From Acidithiobacillus ferridurans (GTDB taxonomy: Bacteria; Pseudomonadota; Gammaproteobacteria; Acidithiobacillales; Acidithiobacillaceae), in the NCBI RefSeq assembly GCF_003966655.1, contig NZ_AP018795.1, forward strand, positions 1,753,501-1,817,500: a stretch of 64,000 nt of DNA. The letters run 5' to 3'. Positions 36,844-46,431 of the stretch are shown in pieces. The notes beneath the pieces are model-generated. The model searched no databases. It saw nothing but the letters and a program-made list of their open reading frames with translations, and was not told the origin of the DNA. The position numbers and the translations under genes were made by a program. The first letter of the stretch is position 1; each line of letters opens with the position of its first letter.

Positions 36844-36872
36844 TTGTCATATTGTACCAGTTTAACAAGAAT
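36844..36872 (+). promoter_or_regulatory. Possible sigma-70 promoter of the methyltransferase gene
   Basis: TTGTCA, 17 bases, AAGAAT (weak -10), about 50 bases before the start codon. TACCAGT occurs on both sides of the -35 as a direct repeat. Confidence 0.35.
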
Positions 36873-36919
36873 CGTAGGATGCGTTCACGCCGTTAAATAC
36901 GACAGTGTAAGGATTGATC

Positions 36920-37684
36920 ATGGACCAACAAAAATTGGTAGATGCACAGTTTGGTATCGCCGCAATGGATTACCTGCAGAGCCCCACCCATGCGCAGGGG
37001 GCTGATCTGCAGCGGTTGCGTGCGTTGGCTGATGGTCAGCGCAATTGGCGGGTACTGGACCTCGGCTGCGGTGCCGGACACGCGAGCTTTGCGCTGGCTG
37101 GCGAAGTCATGGAGGTAACGGCATATGATCTCTCGGCGGAGATGCTGCAGGTGGTGGCGGCCGAGGCGCAGCGGCGCAAGCTGGCGAATGTGCGGACGCA
37201 GCAAGGCGTGGCGGAAACTTTGCCTTGCGCCGATGCCTGCTTTGATCTGGTGGTGACCCGTTTCTCGGCACACCACTGGGCGGATGTGCCGCGTGCCCTG
37301 AGGGAAGTGCGGCGGGTGCTCCAACCGGAGGGCAGGCTGGTGGTGATTGATGTTATCGCACCGGAAACACCGCTGCTGGATACCCTGCTGCAAAGCATCG
37401 AAGTCTTGCGGGATGCCTCCCATGTGCGCGATTATCGGTGTTCTGAATGGGAAGACATGCTGGTCCGCGCGGGTTTCGTTGTCAGCGACTGCCAAGCCTG
37501 GAAATTGCCTTTGCGTTTTGAGAGTTGGATTGCGCGCATGCGGACTCCGGAGCTGCAGGTCGCCGCGATCCGCAGTCTTTGCGCGCATGCCGCCACCGAG
37601 GTGCGGGACTATTTCGCCCTTCAGCCGAACAACGACTGTGCCATAGATGCGGCCTGGATAGAGGCGGTATCCCCGTCCGCCTGA
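36920..37684 (+). CDS. Class I SAM-dependent methyltransferase (UbiE/YcgJ-like)
   Basis: 254 residues: VLDLGCGAGHASFAL near 41, AYDLSAEML, 'GVAETLPCADACFDLVVTRFSAHHWADVPRALREVRRVLQPEGRL' pattern split by motif gaps. The order of motifs fits small-molecule methyltransferases. ATG 36920 with AAGGA upstream. Divergent from the HTH regulator. Substrate unknown. Confidence 0.82.
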   Translation: MDQQKLVDAQFGIAAMDYLQSPTHAQGADLQRLRALADGQRNWRVLDLGCGAGHASFALAGEVMEVTAYDLSAEMLQVVAAEAQRRKLANVRTQQGVAETLPCADACFDLVVTRFSAHHWADVPRALREVRRVLQPEGRLVVIDVIAPETPLLDTLLQSIEVLRDASHVRDYRCSEWEDMLVRAGFVVSDCQAWKLPLRFESWIARMRTPELQVAAIRSLCAHAATEVRDYFALQPNNDCAIDAAWIEAVSPSA

Positions 37685-37734
37685 CGCGGTCCGTCGGCGG
37701 ACCGGAAACGACAACTTTCTGAGGAGACAACGAA

Positions 37735-39147
37735 GTGTCTGCAAAAACACTCTACGACAAATTATGGGAAAGCCATGTGGTCCATACGGAGCAGGACGGC
37801 GGGGTATTGCTTTATATCGACCGTCAATTGTTGCACGAAGTGACCAGCCCGCAGGCCTTTTCCGGGCTGCGGGCGGCAGGACGCAAGGTGTGGCGCATGG
37901 ATGCCAATATCGCAACGGCCGACCATAACGTGCCGACCACGGATCGCGCCGCTGGGATTGCCGATGCCACTTCGCGCTTGCAGGTGGATACCCTCGACCG
38001 GAACTGTGCGGAGTTTGGCATTGAAGAATTTGGTATGCACGATAAGCGCCAGGGCATTGTTCACGTCGTTGCGCCGGAACAGGGCCTGACCCTGCCGGGT
38101 ATGACGGTGGTCTGTGGGGACTCCCACACGGCGACCCATGGGGCGTTGGGGGCGCTGGCCTTCGGGATCGGCACCACCGAAGTAGAGCACGTGCTGGCGA
38201 CCCAGTGCCTGTGGGCGCGCAAATCCAAATCCATGCGCATCTGGGTGGAAGGTGAGCTGGGCAATGGGGTGACCGCGAAAGATCTGGTGCTGGCCATCAT
38301 CGGGCGAATCGGTACGGCGGGTGGCACCGGCTACGCCATCGAGTTTGCCGGACCTGCGGTGCATGCGCTATCGGTGGAAGGCCGTATGACCTTGTGCAAT
38401 ATGGCCATTGAAGCGGGTGCGCGCTCGGGCATGGTGGGTGTGGATGCCGTCACCATCGATTATCTGCGTGGCCGTCCCTATGCCCCGGTCGGCAAGATCT
38501 GGGATCAGGCGGTGGCGGTCTGGGGCGAGCTCCACAGCGACGCTGATGCGCAGTTTGACGCGGAGATTCGTCTGGAGGCCACGGATATGGCCCCCCAGGT
38601 CACTTGGGGCACCAGCCCGGAGATGGTGGTGGATATTTCTGCGCAGGTCCCTGACCCCGCACTGGAAAAGGACCCGGTGCGGCGCAAGGGCTGGAGTGAT
38701 GCGTTGGACTATATGGATCTGGCGGCCGCAACACCCATCTCTTCGATAGCGCTGGACAAGGTATTCATCGGCTCCTGCACCAATGCCCGCATCGAAGACT
38801 TGCGTGCGGCGGCGGCGATTGCCAGAGGCCATCACAAGGCTGCGGCGGTCAAGGCGGTGCTGGTAGTGCCGGGATCCGGTCTAGTCAAGGCGCAGGCGGA
38901 AGCCGAAGGCCTGGACCGCATCTTCCGGGATGCCGGGTTTGAATGGCGGGAGCCGGGCTGCTCCATGTGCCTGGCCATGAACGCCGACCGCCTGGAGCCA
39001 GGGGAGCGTTGCGCGAGCACCAGTAATCGCAATTTTGAAGGGCGTCAGGGTGCCGGAGGACGGACCCACCTGGTGAGCCCCGCCATGGCTGCAGCGGCAG
39101 CCATTGCCGGACATTTTGTGGATGTGCGTGATTGGGTCATGCGCTAA
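37735..39147 (+). CDS. leuC: 3-isopropylmalate dehydratase large subunit
   Basis: 470 residues, GTG start with GAGGAG upstream. Isomerises isopropylmalate in leucine synthesis together with LeuD. The [4Fe-4S] cysteines are seen in [11 protein letters not shown] and GCSMCLAMN; '[20 protein letters not shown]' is the aconitase-family signature. leuD follows, with a small ORF between them. leuB is not in the window. Confidence 0.96.
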   Translation: MSAKTLYDKLWESHVVHTEQDGGVLLYIDRQLLHEVTSPQAFSGLRAAGRKVWRMDANIATADHNVPTTDRAAGIADATSRLQVDTLDRNCAEFGIEEFGMHDKRQGIVHVVAPEQGLTLPGMTVVCGDSHTATHGALGALAFGIGTTEVEHVLATQCLWARKSKSMRIWVEGELGNGVTAKDLVLAIIGRIGTAGGTGYAIEFAGPAVHALSVEGRMTLCNMAIEAGARSGMVGVDAVTIDYLRGRPYAPVGKIWDQAVAVWGELHSDADAQFDAEIRLEATDMAPQVTWGTSPEMVVDISAQVPDPALEKDPVRRKGWSDALDYMDLAAATPISSIALDKVFIGSCTNARIEDLRAAAAIARGHHKAAAVKAVLVVPGSGLVKAQAEAEGLDRIFRDAGFEWREPGCSMCLAMNADRLEPGERCASTSNRNFEGRQGAGGRTHLVSPAMAAAAAIAGHFVDVRDWVMR

Positions 39148-39295
39148 AAAGCGCGCGCGGTCCTTGTTACTGCGCCTCGCCTTGGGCTTGTGCAGCCTGG
39201 GCATGATGGAGATCGGTGTTTTTGCGGCAATCCGTGGCTGGTCAGCAGAATGTGCAGCCGTGGAGTATGTCATACAGCGTCGGATGGAGAGATAA
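39122..39295 (+). CDS. Small ORF between leuC and leuD, possibly entericidin-like
   Basis: 57 residues; starts inside the end of leuC and its TAA overlaps the leuD ATG by one base. Layout: basic KKRAR, hydrophobic [13 protein letters not shown], then [20 protein letters not shown], which is reminiscent of entericidin-type small lipoproteins that some proteobacteria carry between leuC and leuD. The lipobox is not well formed, so it may be decayed or only a coupling frame. Confidence 0.35.
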   Translation: MCVIGSCAKKRARSLLLRLALGLCSLGMMEIGVFAAIRGWSAECAAVEYVIQRRMER

Positions 39296-39918
39296 TGGAA
39301 GCCTTTACCGTAGTGGAAGCGGTGGTTGCGCCGCTGGATCGTCCCAACGTGGACACCGATGCAATTATCCCTAAGCAATTCCTCAAGACCATTGAGCGCA
39401 AGGGGCTCGGTAAACACCTCTTTGACGCCTGGCGTTATCTGGAACGGGATGGAAAGCAGGTAAATAACCCGGATTTCGTGCTCAATCAGCCCGCCTATGC
39501 GGACGCACAGATCCTGTTGGCTCGGGAAAACTTCGGCTGTGGTTCCAGTCGTGAACATGCGCCCTGGGCCTTGGCGGATTATGGCTTTCGGGCCGTGATT
39601 GCTCCAAGTTTCGCCGATATTTTCGCCAATAATTGCGTACAGAATGGTATCCTGCTGGTACGCCTGCCCATGGACGTGGTGGATCATCTCTTCCATGAAG
39701 TGGCGGCGAACCCCGGCTACCGTCTGCGCATCGACCTGCCCGCGCAGGAGGTGCAGACCATGGGCGATAGCCGCTATGCCTTCCCGATGGATGCGGGCCA
39801 CAAGCACAAACTGATGCATGGTCTGGATGACATTCAGCTCACCCTGCAGCAGGACAACGCCATCCGGGTCTATGAGGCACGGCAACGGCAAGCGGCACCT
39901 TGGTTATTTCGTGATTGA
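39295..39918 (+). CDS. leuD: 3-isopropylmalate dehydratase small subunit
   Basis: 207 residues. '[14 protein letters not shown]' at the N-terminus and '[15 protein letters not shown]' are the swivelling-domain signatures. Start ATG 39295 with GGAG upstream, overlapping the stop of the small ORF (TAATG). Confidence 0.95.
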   Translation: MEAFTVVEAVVAPLDRPNVDTDAIIPKQFLKTIERKGLGKHLFDAWRYLERDGKQVNNPDFVLNQPAYADAQILLARENFGCGSSREHAPWALADYGFRAVIAPSFADIFANNCVQNGILLVRLPMDVVDHLFHEVAANPGYRLRIDLPAQEVQTMGDSRYAFPMDAGHKHKLMHGLDDIQLTLQQDNAIRVYEARQRQAAPWLFRD

Positions 39919-39941
39919 GGACTACTCAGGAGCAGGAAAAC

Positions 39942-40256
39942 ATGGTTCAGGAATCACCGATAGCGGAAGAGAACGGTTTGCCGCCCCTGTGTTCAGGCGC
40001 GGTCGTCCTGGAAGGTATGACCAAACGGGGTAAGCCGTGCAGGCTGATCGACAATACCGCCTCGGCACCCCGGGAGGAGTTGGTGGCACTGCTCAACGAC
40101 CTCATCGAGCAGGAGCACTTCGGGCCCTCGGGATTGAGTGCGGCGGGGGATAACACGATCCGTATCGGTGCCCCGCAGTCCGCCCATGTGCAACTGGGGG
40201 AGCGCATCTACCGGATGATCGTGGTGGATTACGCGGCGCGGCTGGAGGCGTTTTAG
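39942..40256 (+). CDS. Hypothetical protein downstream of leuD
   Basis: 104 residues, soluble, no motif that I recognise. ATG 39942 has AGGAGCAGG upstream and lies 23 bases after leuD, so it is probably in the leu transcript. The end of the gene is part of a terminator stem. Confidence 0.65.
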   Translation: MVQESPIAEENGLPPLCSGAVVLEGMTKRGKPCRLIDNTASAPREELVALLNDLIEQEHFGPSGLSAAGDNTIRIGAPQSAHVQLGERIYRMIVVDYAARLEAF

Positions 40257-40273
40257 CGCCGCGCCGCTTTTTT
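40233..40273 (+). terminator. Rho-independent terminator spanning the stop codon
   Basis: A 10-bp perfect GC stem GCGGCGCGGC/GCCGCGCCGC with a 15-base loop that contains the stop codon TAG, followed by six T. Ends the leuC-leuD transcript; the T-run also touches the end of pdxH on the other strand. Confidence 0.8.
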
Positions 40274-40929
40274 CAGGGCATCAGCCGCTGAATCACCCAC
40301 GCACCGCCGGTATCGGCCGGACGGCTATAACGGAAACGGTCATGCAACCGGCTGCGACGTCCCTGCCAGAACTCGAAGTGTTCCGGCTGCAGACGGTAGC
40401 CGCCCCAAGCGGGGTTGCGCGGGACGTCTCCGGCGGGATAACGGGCCCGTAAGGCCGCTACGCGCTGCTCCAGTGCTGCGCGACTGGCGATGGGCTGACT
40501 TTGCTCGGAAGCGGCGGCGGCAAAGCGGCTGCCTTCGGGACGTTGCTGAAAATAGGCATCCGCCTCGACATCGCTGAGTTTTTCGACGGCGCCGTCCACC
40601 CGTACCTGTCGGTCATTTTCCGGCCAGTAAAACACTACGGCTGCCTGCGGGTTGGCCGCCAGTTGCTGTCCCATGGGGCTGCGCTGATCGGTGTACCAGC
40701 ACAGACCGCTTTCGTCAAAATGCTTGAGAAGCACGATTCGCACGTCAGGATGCCCCTCCGCATCGCTTGTCGCCAGTGCCATGGCTGTCGCATCAAAGTT
40801 TTGTGCCGCGATCGCTGCCGCCAGCCAGTCGGAAAACTGATGAAAAGGATCGGGATTCAGATCCTTGCGACGCAGTTCGCTGTGCACAAAGTCTCGGCGG
40901 GTACTGCGGTGGTCTATTTCGCCTTCCAT
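40273..40929 (-). CDS. pdxH: Pyridoxamine 5'-phosphate oxidase
   Basis: 218 residues. FMN-site 'RIVLLKHFDESGLCWYTDQRSPMGQQL' and C-terminal 'WGGYRLQPEHFEFWQGRRSRLHDRF' are diagnostic. Oxidises pyridoxine or pyridoxamine phosphate to pyridoxal phosphate. Converges with the leu operon. Confidence 0.96.
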   Translation of the reverse strand: MEGEIDHRSTRRDFVHSELRRKDLNPDPFHQFSDWLAAAIAAQNFDATAMALATSDAEGHPDVRIVLLKHFDESGLCWYTDQRSPMGQQLAANPQAAVVFYWPENDRQVRVDGAVEKLSDVEADAYFQQRPEGSRFAAAASEQSQPIASRAALEQRVAALRARYPAGDVPRNPAWGGYRLQPEHFEFWQGRRSRLHDRFRYSRPADTGGAWVIQRLMP

Positions 40930-40960
40930 ACTCTCCCTCCATTCAGGATGCTGCTGGCGC

Positions 40961-41620
40961 TTATGCCTTGCGTTCGATGACGCCGCCCGCGCTGCCGAAC
41001 AGCATCACATCCGCACGCCGATGGGCAAAGATGCCATTGTCCAGTACCCCCGGGATCGCATTGATGGTTTCTTCCATCCGTAACGGGTCAGAGAGATCGA
41101 GTCCGGTGACGTCGAGGATGACATTACCGTTGTCCGTGGTGATACCGCTGCGCAGGGTGGGGCTGCCACCGATCTTCACCAGTTGCCGGGCGACAAAGCT
41201 GCGAGCAAACGGAATCACTTCCACAGGCAGGGGGAATTTGCCGAGCATGGGTCTATCCTTGCTGTCATCCGCAATACACACGAAGAGTCGGGCGGCACTG
41301 GCGACGATCTTTTCGCGGGTAAGGGCACCGCCGCCGCCCTTGATGAGGCGGAAATGCGGGTCGGCCTCGTCAGCGCCATCAATATAGACCGGAATATCGC
41401 CCGTGGCGTTCAGTTCGAGCACATTGAGGCCCTGTGCCTTGAGGCGGTTTTCGGTGGCGATGCTGGACGCGACGTAGCCATCCACATGAATCTGGGCGGC
41501 GCCCAGTGCTTCGATGAAGAAGTTGGTGGTGGAGCCAGTGCCCACCCCGACGACCATGCCGGGCTGGATATAGCGCAGAGCGGCTTCGGCCGCCATTTTT
41601 TTGAGTGCATCAATATTCAT
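40961..41620 (-). CDS. rpiA: Ribose-5-phosphate isomerase A
   Basis: 219 residues. '[16 protein letters not shown]', '[25 protein letters not shown]' (catalytic Asp/Glu/Lys) and 'PVEVIPFA' are clear. Interconverts ribose 5-phosphate and ribulose 5-phosphate, also needed in the Calvin cycle. ATG 41620 follows AAGGA; longer readings overlap the next gene. Confidence 0.96.
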   Translation of the reverse strand: MNIDALKKMAAEAALRYIQPGMVVGVGTGSTTNFFIEALGAAQIHVDGYVASSIATENRLKAQGLNVLELNATGDIPVYIDGADEADPHFRLIKGGGGALTREKIVASAARLFVCIADDSKDRPMLGKFPLPVEVIPFARSFVARQLVKIGGSPTLRSGITTDNGNVILDVTGLDLSDPLRMEETINAIPGVLDNGIFAHRRADVMLFGSAGGVIERKA

Positions 41621-41631
41621 GTACTTTTCCT

Positions 41632-42363
41632 TTATTGTGTTGGGGTGGAGGTGAGGCGTTGCATGAAAGCATGGGTAAGTGCGGCCCCAGAGGCCGGGTT
41701 CTGGCCGCTGAGGATGAGGCGGTCCGTGACCACATGGCTTTGCCACGGAACACCGACCCTGACCAGGAAGCCTTCCTGCCGGAGCCGGTCTTCGAGGGTA
41801 TAAGGCCAACGCCCGGCCAGCGCTGTTGCCGATTCTTCCGCCGCACTGAAGCAGGTTACCCGTTGCCCCAGGAAAGGCGAACGGTCCGCCCCGCCGCAGG
41901 TGGCGAGGAGTGCTGCGCTGCCGTGGCAGAGGGTGGCGACGGGCTTTGCCGTCGCCAGGCAGTAGCGCAGCAGGCGGTCCATCGCCGGTGCCCGGCAGAG
42001 GTCCATGAGCGGCCCATTGCCGCCGGGAATGAAAACACCGGCCAAGGCGTCCAGATCCTCGCCCGTCAGCGCATTCAAATCAGCAGGTGTGGTTAAGTCC
42101 GTGATCTGTGCCACGGCGTCGCATAACCGGGTGACCTTACGGGTATCGCCCCCAAGAGCGGCGGGCTCGAGACTCTCGGCATCGACCGACGGCCGCACCC
42201 CGCCCGGAGTGGCGACGTGCGGTTGCCATCCTGCTTCGCGCAGTATCTGCCAGGGTGTCACCAGCTCTTCGGCCCAGAATCCGGTAGCCACCTCGGCGCC
42301 GTCATCGAGGCGAAGACGTTGCGCCGCGCTGAGCAGAATGAGGACGAAAGGCCGGATAGTCAT
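41632..42363 (-). CDS. DJ-1/PfpI family protein (type 1 glutamine amidotransferase-like, HchA-like)
   Basis: 243 residues. '[19 protein letters not shown]' and '[13 protein letters not shown]', with the nucleophile elbow CHGSAALL near 145. This subgroup includes deglycase/glyoxalase-like proteins. Eleven bases upstream of rpiA, so co-transcribed. Activity not provable from sequence. Confidence 0.82.
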   Translation of the reverse strand: MTIRPFVLILLSAAQRLRLDDGAEVATGFWAEELVTPWQILREAGWQPHVATPGGVRPSVDAESLEPAALGGDTRKVTRLCDAVAQITDLTTPADLNALTGEDLDALAGVFIPGGNGPLMDLCRAPAMDRLLRYCLATAKPVATLCHGSAALLATCGGADRSPFLGQRVTCFSAAEESATALAGRWPYTLEDRLRQEGFLVRVGVPWQSHVVTDRLILSGQNPASGAALTHAFMQRLTSTPTQ

Positions 42364-42464
42364 GACCAGAGTTTAGCATGGCCAGCAGGCAAGAAAAGGG
42401 CAACCGCTGCCGGGGCACCGGCTGTTTTCGTGCAGAAATGCGCAGATACCGAGAGACCAGGCGT

Positions 42465-42976
42465 TATCCGTACGGTGCCTGGTCATCATCGGATTTTCGA
42501 TTGCAGGAGGCCGGAGTGGATATTTTCGGGGAAACAAACGCCTTTCTTGCAGACATCTGAAACATGGTTTTTTACGTTAAAAATACCCGCAGATGGTTTT
42601 ATATTTTTTAAAAATTAGCCAGGGAGACTTCCTTTTGGCGCGCGCGTATCACTAATACTATTTACATCAGCCCAAAAATATTTGAGGCAAATCCCTATTG
42701 CTTTTCGCCCGCGCCTGCACTAGTTTTATTATTAGGTAATCATTAGATAGTAATAATATAAATTTATTATATGATTTATGGAAGTGGTGAAAACTGGTGC
42801 CAATGGCGGCCTGCCGCGGGATCGCCGGAGCCTGGGCGCCGTGGTTCGATGGTCCCTGTGCCATGGAGGCTCAGGGAAATCCTGATCTGCATACATGCAG
42901 TGTCGGGAAAAGTAAAACGAATAGTGATCGCTATCCTGTCATATCGCGAATGATCTGACAGTCCGTCAGGGAGAAA
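42465..42976 (+). promoter_or_regulatory. Structured non-coding leader, copy 1 (upstream of cydAB)
   Basis: About 510 bases with no credible gene, highly similar to 48913-49573 in front of cyoA. It contains an 8-bp stem-loop (42726-42753), a 5-bp stem-loop (42849-42864), a CTGCAT/ATGCAG dyad and CTGAC/GTCAG (42955-42969) just before GGGAG. In copy 2 that GGGAG is the ribosome binding site of cyoA; here the reading start has been replaced by an inserted element. Conservation outside genes, with paired changes, argues for a functional RNA or a large regulatory region. Confidence 0.7.
42726..42753 (+). ncRNA. Leader stem-loop, copy 1 (8 bp, 12-base loop)
   Basis: TTATTATT pairs with GATAGTAA through six Watson-Crick and two G-U pairs around the loop AGGTAATCATTA. 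Four positions differ in copy 2, all keeping the pairing. Confidence 0.55.
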
Positions 42977-42980
42977 TAGC

Positions 42981-43300
42981 GTAACTGTTCACCACCCAGT
43001 GTTTTATGGATCGTTTTGATGTGAAATGTTGCAAGCTATCATGCCACAAGGACGATATGAATCAGCCTGACCTGAGCGCGATGGACCATGCTGCCAAGGT
43101 TGATCTGATCCGATTTCTTTTCGCGGAAAATGCGGATCTGAAGTCACGGATAGCCGTACTTGGAGTCCGTTTGGCCAAAGATAGCCACAATTCCAGCAAA
43201 CCGCCGTCCTCGGATGGTCTGCACAAGCCTGCAGCGAAATCTTTTCAGGGAGAAACCCTGCTGTCCGCCTTGGAACGACTGCGCCCTGGTGAACAGTTAC
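42981..43300 (+). mobile_element. 320-bp miniature element derived from an IS66-family insertion sequence
   Basis: Perfect 14-bp terminal inverted repeats: GTAACTGTTCACCA at 42981-42994 and its complement at 43287-43300. Inside is the first part of an IS66 transposase gene that stops at the right repeat, so this is an internal-deletion derivative without its own transposase. No clear 8-bp target duplication is seen. It separates the leader from cydA. Confidence 0.8.
43057..43300 (+). pseudogene. IS66-family transposase (TnpC), N-terminal remnant
   Basis: About 80 codons: helical 'LIRFLFAENADLKSRIAVLG' and the signature NSSKPPSSDG of IS66 transposases; the catalytic domain is absent. ATG 43057 has AAGGA upstream. 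The raw frame runs a few codons past the right inverted repeat into the cydA leader. Confidence 0.85.
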
Positions 43301-43342
43301 CATCAGCCATCTTGCTGACCTTATGCGTTGAAGGAGTTTGTT

Positions 43343-44797
43343 ATGCTTGTTGAAAATACATTACCTATCTTGTTGGATCGACTCGATTTTGCCTGGATTA
43401 CCTCCATGCATATTCTCTGGACGCCGCTGACCATTGGGGTGTCCTGGATCCTTTTCGGGCTGGAAGTAGCCTGGCTGCGTTCTGGAGATGAACGATGGTA
43501 TCGTCTTGAACGCTTTTTTGAAAAAATCTTTATTGTCAATTTCGGAGCCGGTGTGGCTACCGGTGTCACCATGGAAATGGCCTTCGGCATACTCTATGGG
43601 CCGTTCGCGCAAGCCGTTGGTCCCTTCTTTGGGAATATTCTGGGCTTCGAAACCATTACCGCCTTTATGTATGAAGCTGGTTTTATTGGCCTCATGGTTT
43701 TTGGTTGGCATAAAATTGGTAAAGGCATGCATTTGTTTTCAACCTTCAACGTAGCATTGGCCTCCAGTTTGTCGGCTTTCTGGATTCTGGTTGCCAATGG
43801 CTGGATGCAGACTCCCGATGGTGTCGTGCTGAAACACGGTCTGTTTCTGGTGACGAATTGGTGGAGTGCGATTTTTAATGAAAGTAATGAGTGGGGCTTT
43901 CCTCATATGTGGGTGGCTACCATGATCTTGGGCTTTTTTGTGCTGGCTGGGACTAGTGCCTGGTTTATTCTCAAGAATCGTCACGCCGATTTGTTCGTCA
44001 AGATGTTGAAGCCTACCATTCTGGCGTTATTGATCGCGATGCCGATACAAATCTGGTTAGGCGATAGTCTGGGCGTGGATGTGGCCCATAGTGAACCGAC
44101 CTCACTGGCCGCCATGGAAGGGCATTACCATGCTTATCTACCCGATGGTAAACCGAACACTTCCTGGAATCTGATTGCCATTCCCAATGCTGCCAACGAT
44201 GGAAGTCTGTTTTCAATCCGTATTCCCCATGTATTAAGTCTGCTGGAAACACACACCTTAAATGGCGTGGTTCCCGGCCTGGATCAGTTTCCCGCAAAAG
44301 ACCGTCCGGATGTCTGGGTACCTTTCTATTCATTCCGGGTCATGGTGGCTATCGGTTTCTTGCTGTTCTTTATGGCGTTATGGGGTACCTCCCTCATCCT
44401 GCGCGGACAACTGACTGTGGCGGGGTTGCGGAAGCGTCCATGGTTTCTCAGGGCTATGGTGTTGGGTGGGTTCCTGCCCTATCTTGCCGTCTGGACTGGC
44501 TGGTGGACCCGTGAAGTGGGGCGTCAGCCCTGGATAGTTTACAACATTATGCGTACCTATGAGGGTGTCAGCCACATGGGTCTCGGTGAAGAAATCGCCT
44601 GGTTTGCCGGGTATGTGGTATTTGAGCTGACCGTCTGGGCGGGTGCCTGGTATTTCTTCTCCCGCGTGATCCGCAAGGGGCCTGATCTGGAAAGTCCCTT
44701 ACCGGGTGCGCCAGAACAGTATGCCGATCAGGAAGATGCCGGTGGTGGGCTAGCGAAACCGATATTTGCCAAACCCAGCTTTGGAAAATCTTACTAA
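43343..44797 (+). CDS. cydA: Cytochrome bd-type quinol oxidase subunit I
   Basis: 484 residues, about nine membrane helices; heme ligands fall in the N-terminal 'SMHILWTPLTIG' (His) and in 'MEMAFGILYG'/'KNRHADL' regions; 'GRQPW' follows the quinol loop. The loop is short, so it belongs to the CIO/bd short-Q-loop group. Accepts electrons from quinol and reduces O2. ATG 43343 has AAGGAG at good spacing, only 42 bases after the IS66-derived element. Confidence 0.94.
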   Translation: MLVENTLPILLDRLDFAWITSMHILWTPLTIGVSWILFGLEVAWLRSGDERWYRLERFFEKIFIVNFGAGVATGVTMEMAFGILYGPFAQAVGPFFGNILGFETITAFMYEAGFIGLMVFGWHKIGKGMHLFSTFNVALASSLSAFWILVANGWMQTPDGVVLKHGLFLVTNWWSAIFNESNEWGFPHMWVATMILGFFVLAGTSAWFILKNRHADLFVKMLKPTILALLIAMPIQIWLGDSLGVDVAHSEPTSLAAMEGHYHAYLPDGKPNTSWNLIAIPNAANDGSLFSIRIPHVLSLLETHTLNGVVPGLDQFPAKDRPDVWVPFYSFRVMVAIGFLLFFMALWGTSLILRGQLTVAGLRKRPWFLRAMVLGGFLPYLAVWTGWWTREVGRQPWIVYNIMRTYEGVSHMGLGEEIAWFAGYVVFELTVWAGAWYFFSRVIRKGPDLESPLPGAPEQYADQEDAGGGLAKPIFAKPSFGKSY

Positions 44798-44885
44798 GCT
44801 CTACCCGTACCCCGCGGTACGCAACGGGTATGTCCTGGAGGCCAAGAGCGGTTTCAAGGGATTTTGATTGAAGGAGTAATACAAT

Positions 44886-45968
44886 ATGTTTGATCTCGCC
44901 AGAATCGCCACCACCTTGACGACGTGGTGGTGGCTGTTACTCAGTCTGATGTTTCTCTTTTTTATTGCCCTGGATGGCGCCGATCTGGGTGCAGGGGTGT
45001 TTGCCCTTTTTTCTCCGGATGAGCAGGAACGGGGTGCCATTATGGCTTCCATGGCTGGCTGGTGGGATGCCAATGAAACCTGGCTGGTCGTCGCCGGCGG
45101 CGTCCTGTTCGGCGCTTTTCCGCTGGTATATGGATCGGCCTTTAATTATCTGATGATTCCACTGATGCTGGCTTTATGGGGCGTGATATGGCGCGCTGTC
45201 GCTTTTGAATTCCATGTGCATGCAGTTGGAAGCAAGCGGTTCTGGGGCTGGGCCTTTGCTGGGGGCAGCTTTCTCGCACCTTTCGGGGCAGGCATCGCCT
45301 TGGGAGCCACTTTGCAGGGATTTCCTATGAAGGCTGGTGCGGCCATGGCCAAAGGGGCTCCGGGCCTTTTTGTAAATTCGCCAGTTCCACATTTTACCGG
45401 GACGGCACTTACTTTTCTGACACCTTTCAGCCTGTTAACGGGTTTTGGAGCGGTCATTGCGGCCGGACTGGCAGGAGGTCTTTACCTGAGTGCACGCTTT
45501 GAAAAAGGTGATCCGATCAATGTCAAAGCACAGCGCTGGACCACCCTTTTTTCCTACCTTGCCTTAGCGGCAATCGTCGTCACGCTGGTATGGTCCTATG
45601 CCATATTCCCCTGGGCAGCGGCAAAATGGACTGGTCCTTATTGGTGGGTATGGGCTTTGTGGCTCTTGGTGGTCCTATTTTTCGCCTTCAAATCCATGAT
45701 GAATCATTCCATGCAGCGGGATTTTCTCGCGCTGCTCTGGGGTGAAGGGGTTGTGGTACTCCTGTGGTTTGCTATGTGGGCCACGATGTATCCCTACATT
45801 GTTCCTGAAACCTGGACCATCCAGGCGGCTGCCAATCCAGCTAACTCCATTGCCGTGTTTACGTTGTTCATGACCGGATTTGTACCCATCATGATTATGT
45901 ACAACGCCTATCAAATCTGGGTGTTCCGTGGTCGCACCACGAAAATGGCCAGTTACGGCGAGCATTAA
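44886..45968 (+). CDS. cydB: Cytochrome bd-type quinol oxidase subunit II
   Basis: 360 residues, about nine helices. 'DGADLGAGVF' near 30 and 'WDANETWLVVAGG' are conserved in CydB. Follows cydA after 88 bases with AAGGAG. No cydX-like small gene is seen next to it. Confidence 0.94.
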   Translation: MFDLARIATTLTTWWWLLLSLMFLFFIALDGADLGAGVFALFSPDEQERGAIMASMAGWWDANETWLVVAGGVLFGAFPLVYGSAFNYLMIPLMLALWGVIWRAVAFEFHVHAVGSKRFWGWAFAGGSFLAPFGAGIALGATLQGFPMKAGAAMAKGAPGLFVNSPVPHFTGTALTFLTPFSLLTGFGAVIAAGLAGGLYLSARFEKGDPINVKAQRWTTLFSYLALAAIVVTLVWSYAIFPWAAAKWTGPYWWVWALWLLVVLFFAFKSMMNHSMQRDFLALLWGEGVVVLLWFAMWATMYPYIVPETWTIQAAANPANSIAVFTLFMTGFVPIMIMYNAYQIWVFRGRTTKMASYGEH

Positions 45969-46023
45969 AACTTGTGGGGGAGGGTAGACTTTTACTGTCC
46001 ATCCTCCATTGCAACTGGCGGTT

Positions 46024-46293
46024 TCAATTTTGAAGTGCAATACTATCGTTTAACTCTTTGATCTCATTTGCCATTACTTCTGATGGCGTTAGAAAACCCA
46101 AGGATTTTCTTGGTCGATTATTCATCTCCTCGGCGACTTTGGTCAAGTACTGCTGAGAGTATTGCGATAAATCCGTTCCTTTAGGAAAATACTGCCGCAG
46201 CAGTCCGTTGGTATTTTCATTGGCCAGGCGCTGCCAAGGGATGTGGGGGTCGGCAAAGTAGACCCGCAGATGGGTGCGTTTTTCCAGATCCTC
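46024..46293 (-). pseudogene. IS30-family transposase, C-terminal remnant
   Basis: 89 residues with 'PWQRLANENTNGLLRQYFPKG' and 'NNRPRKSLGFLTPSEVM', the conserved end of IS30 transposases including the catalytic Glu of the DDE triad. A TGA upstream and the lack of the rest show it is a fragment. Confidence 0.88.
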
Positions 46294-46431
46294 TCAAGAA
46301 ACACTTTTTATGGTTTTGAATACATTGTAGTTACGAAGCGCCAATATCACCCGGAACCAGTCTCATGCCCATCTTTTCGGCACGTTGAGCCAGTTGCCGT
46401 AGCACCCGTTCTCGGTAGCGATCTTCATGTG

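Noticed and set aside
42835-42865. tRNA-like GGTTCGA segment in the leader
   Set aside because: No acceptor or anticodon stem can be formed around it.
42770-42980. Leader region as a known riboswitch (cobalamin-like GGTGAAAA pieces)
   Set aside because: The conserved cobalamin box and core order are absent; the similarity is limited to short G-rich words.
43057-43353. Frame upstream of cydA as a functional small gene
   Set aside because: It is the N-terminal part of an IS66 transposase cut off at the inverted repeat.
46331-46430. Minus-strand segment reading RERVLRQLAQRAEKMGM as a transposase tail
   Set aside because: Suggestive of a transposase C-terminus, but too short and without a matching upstream part to assign to a family.
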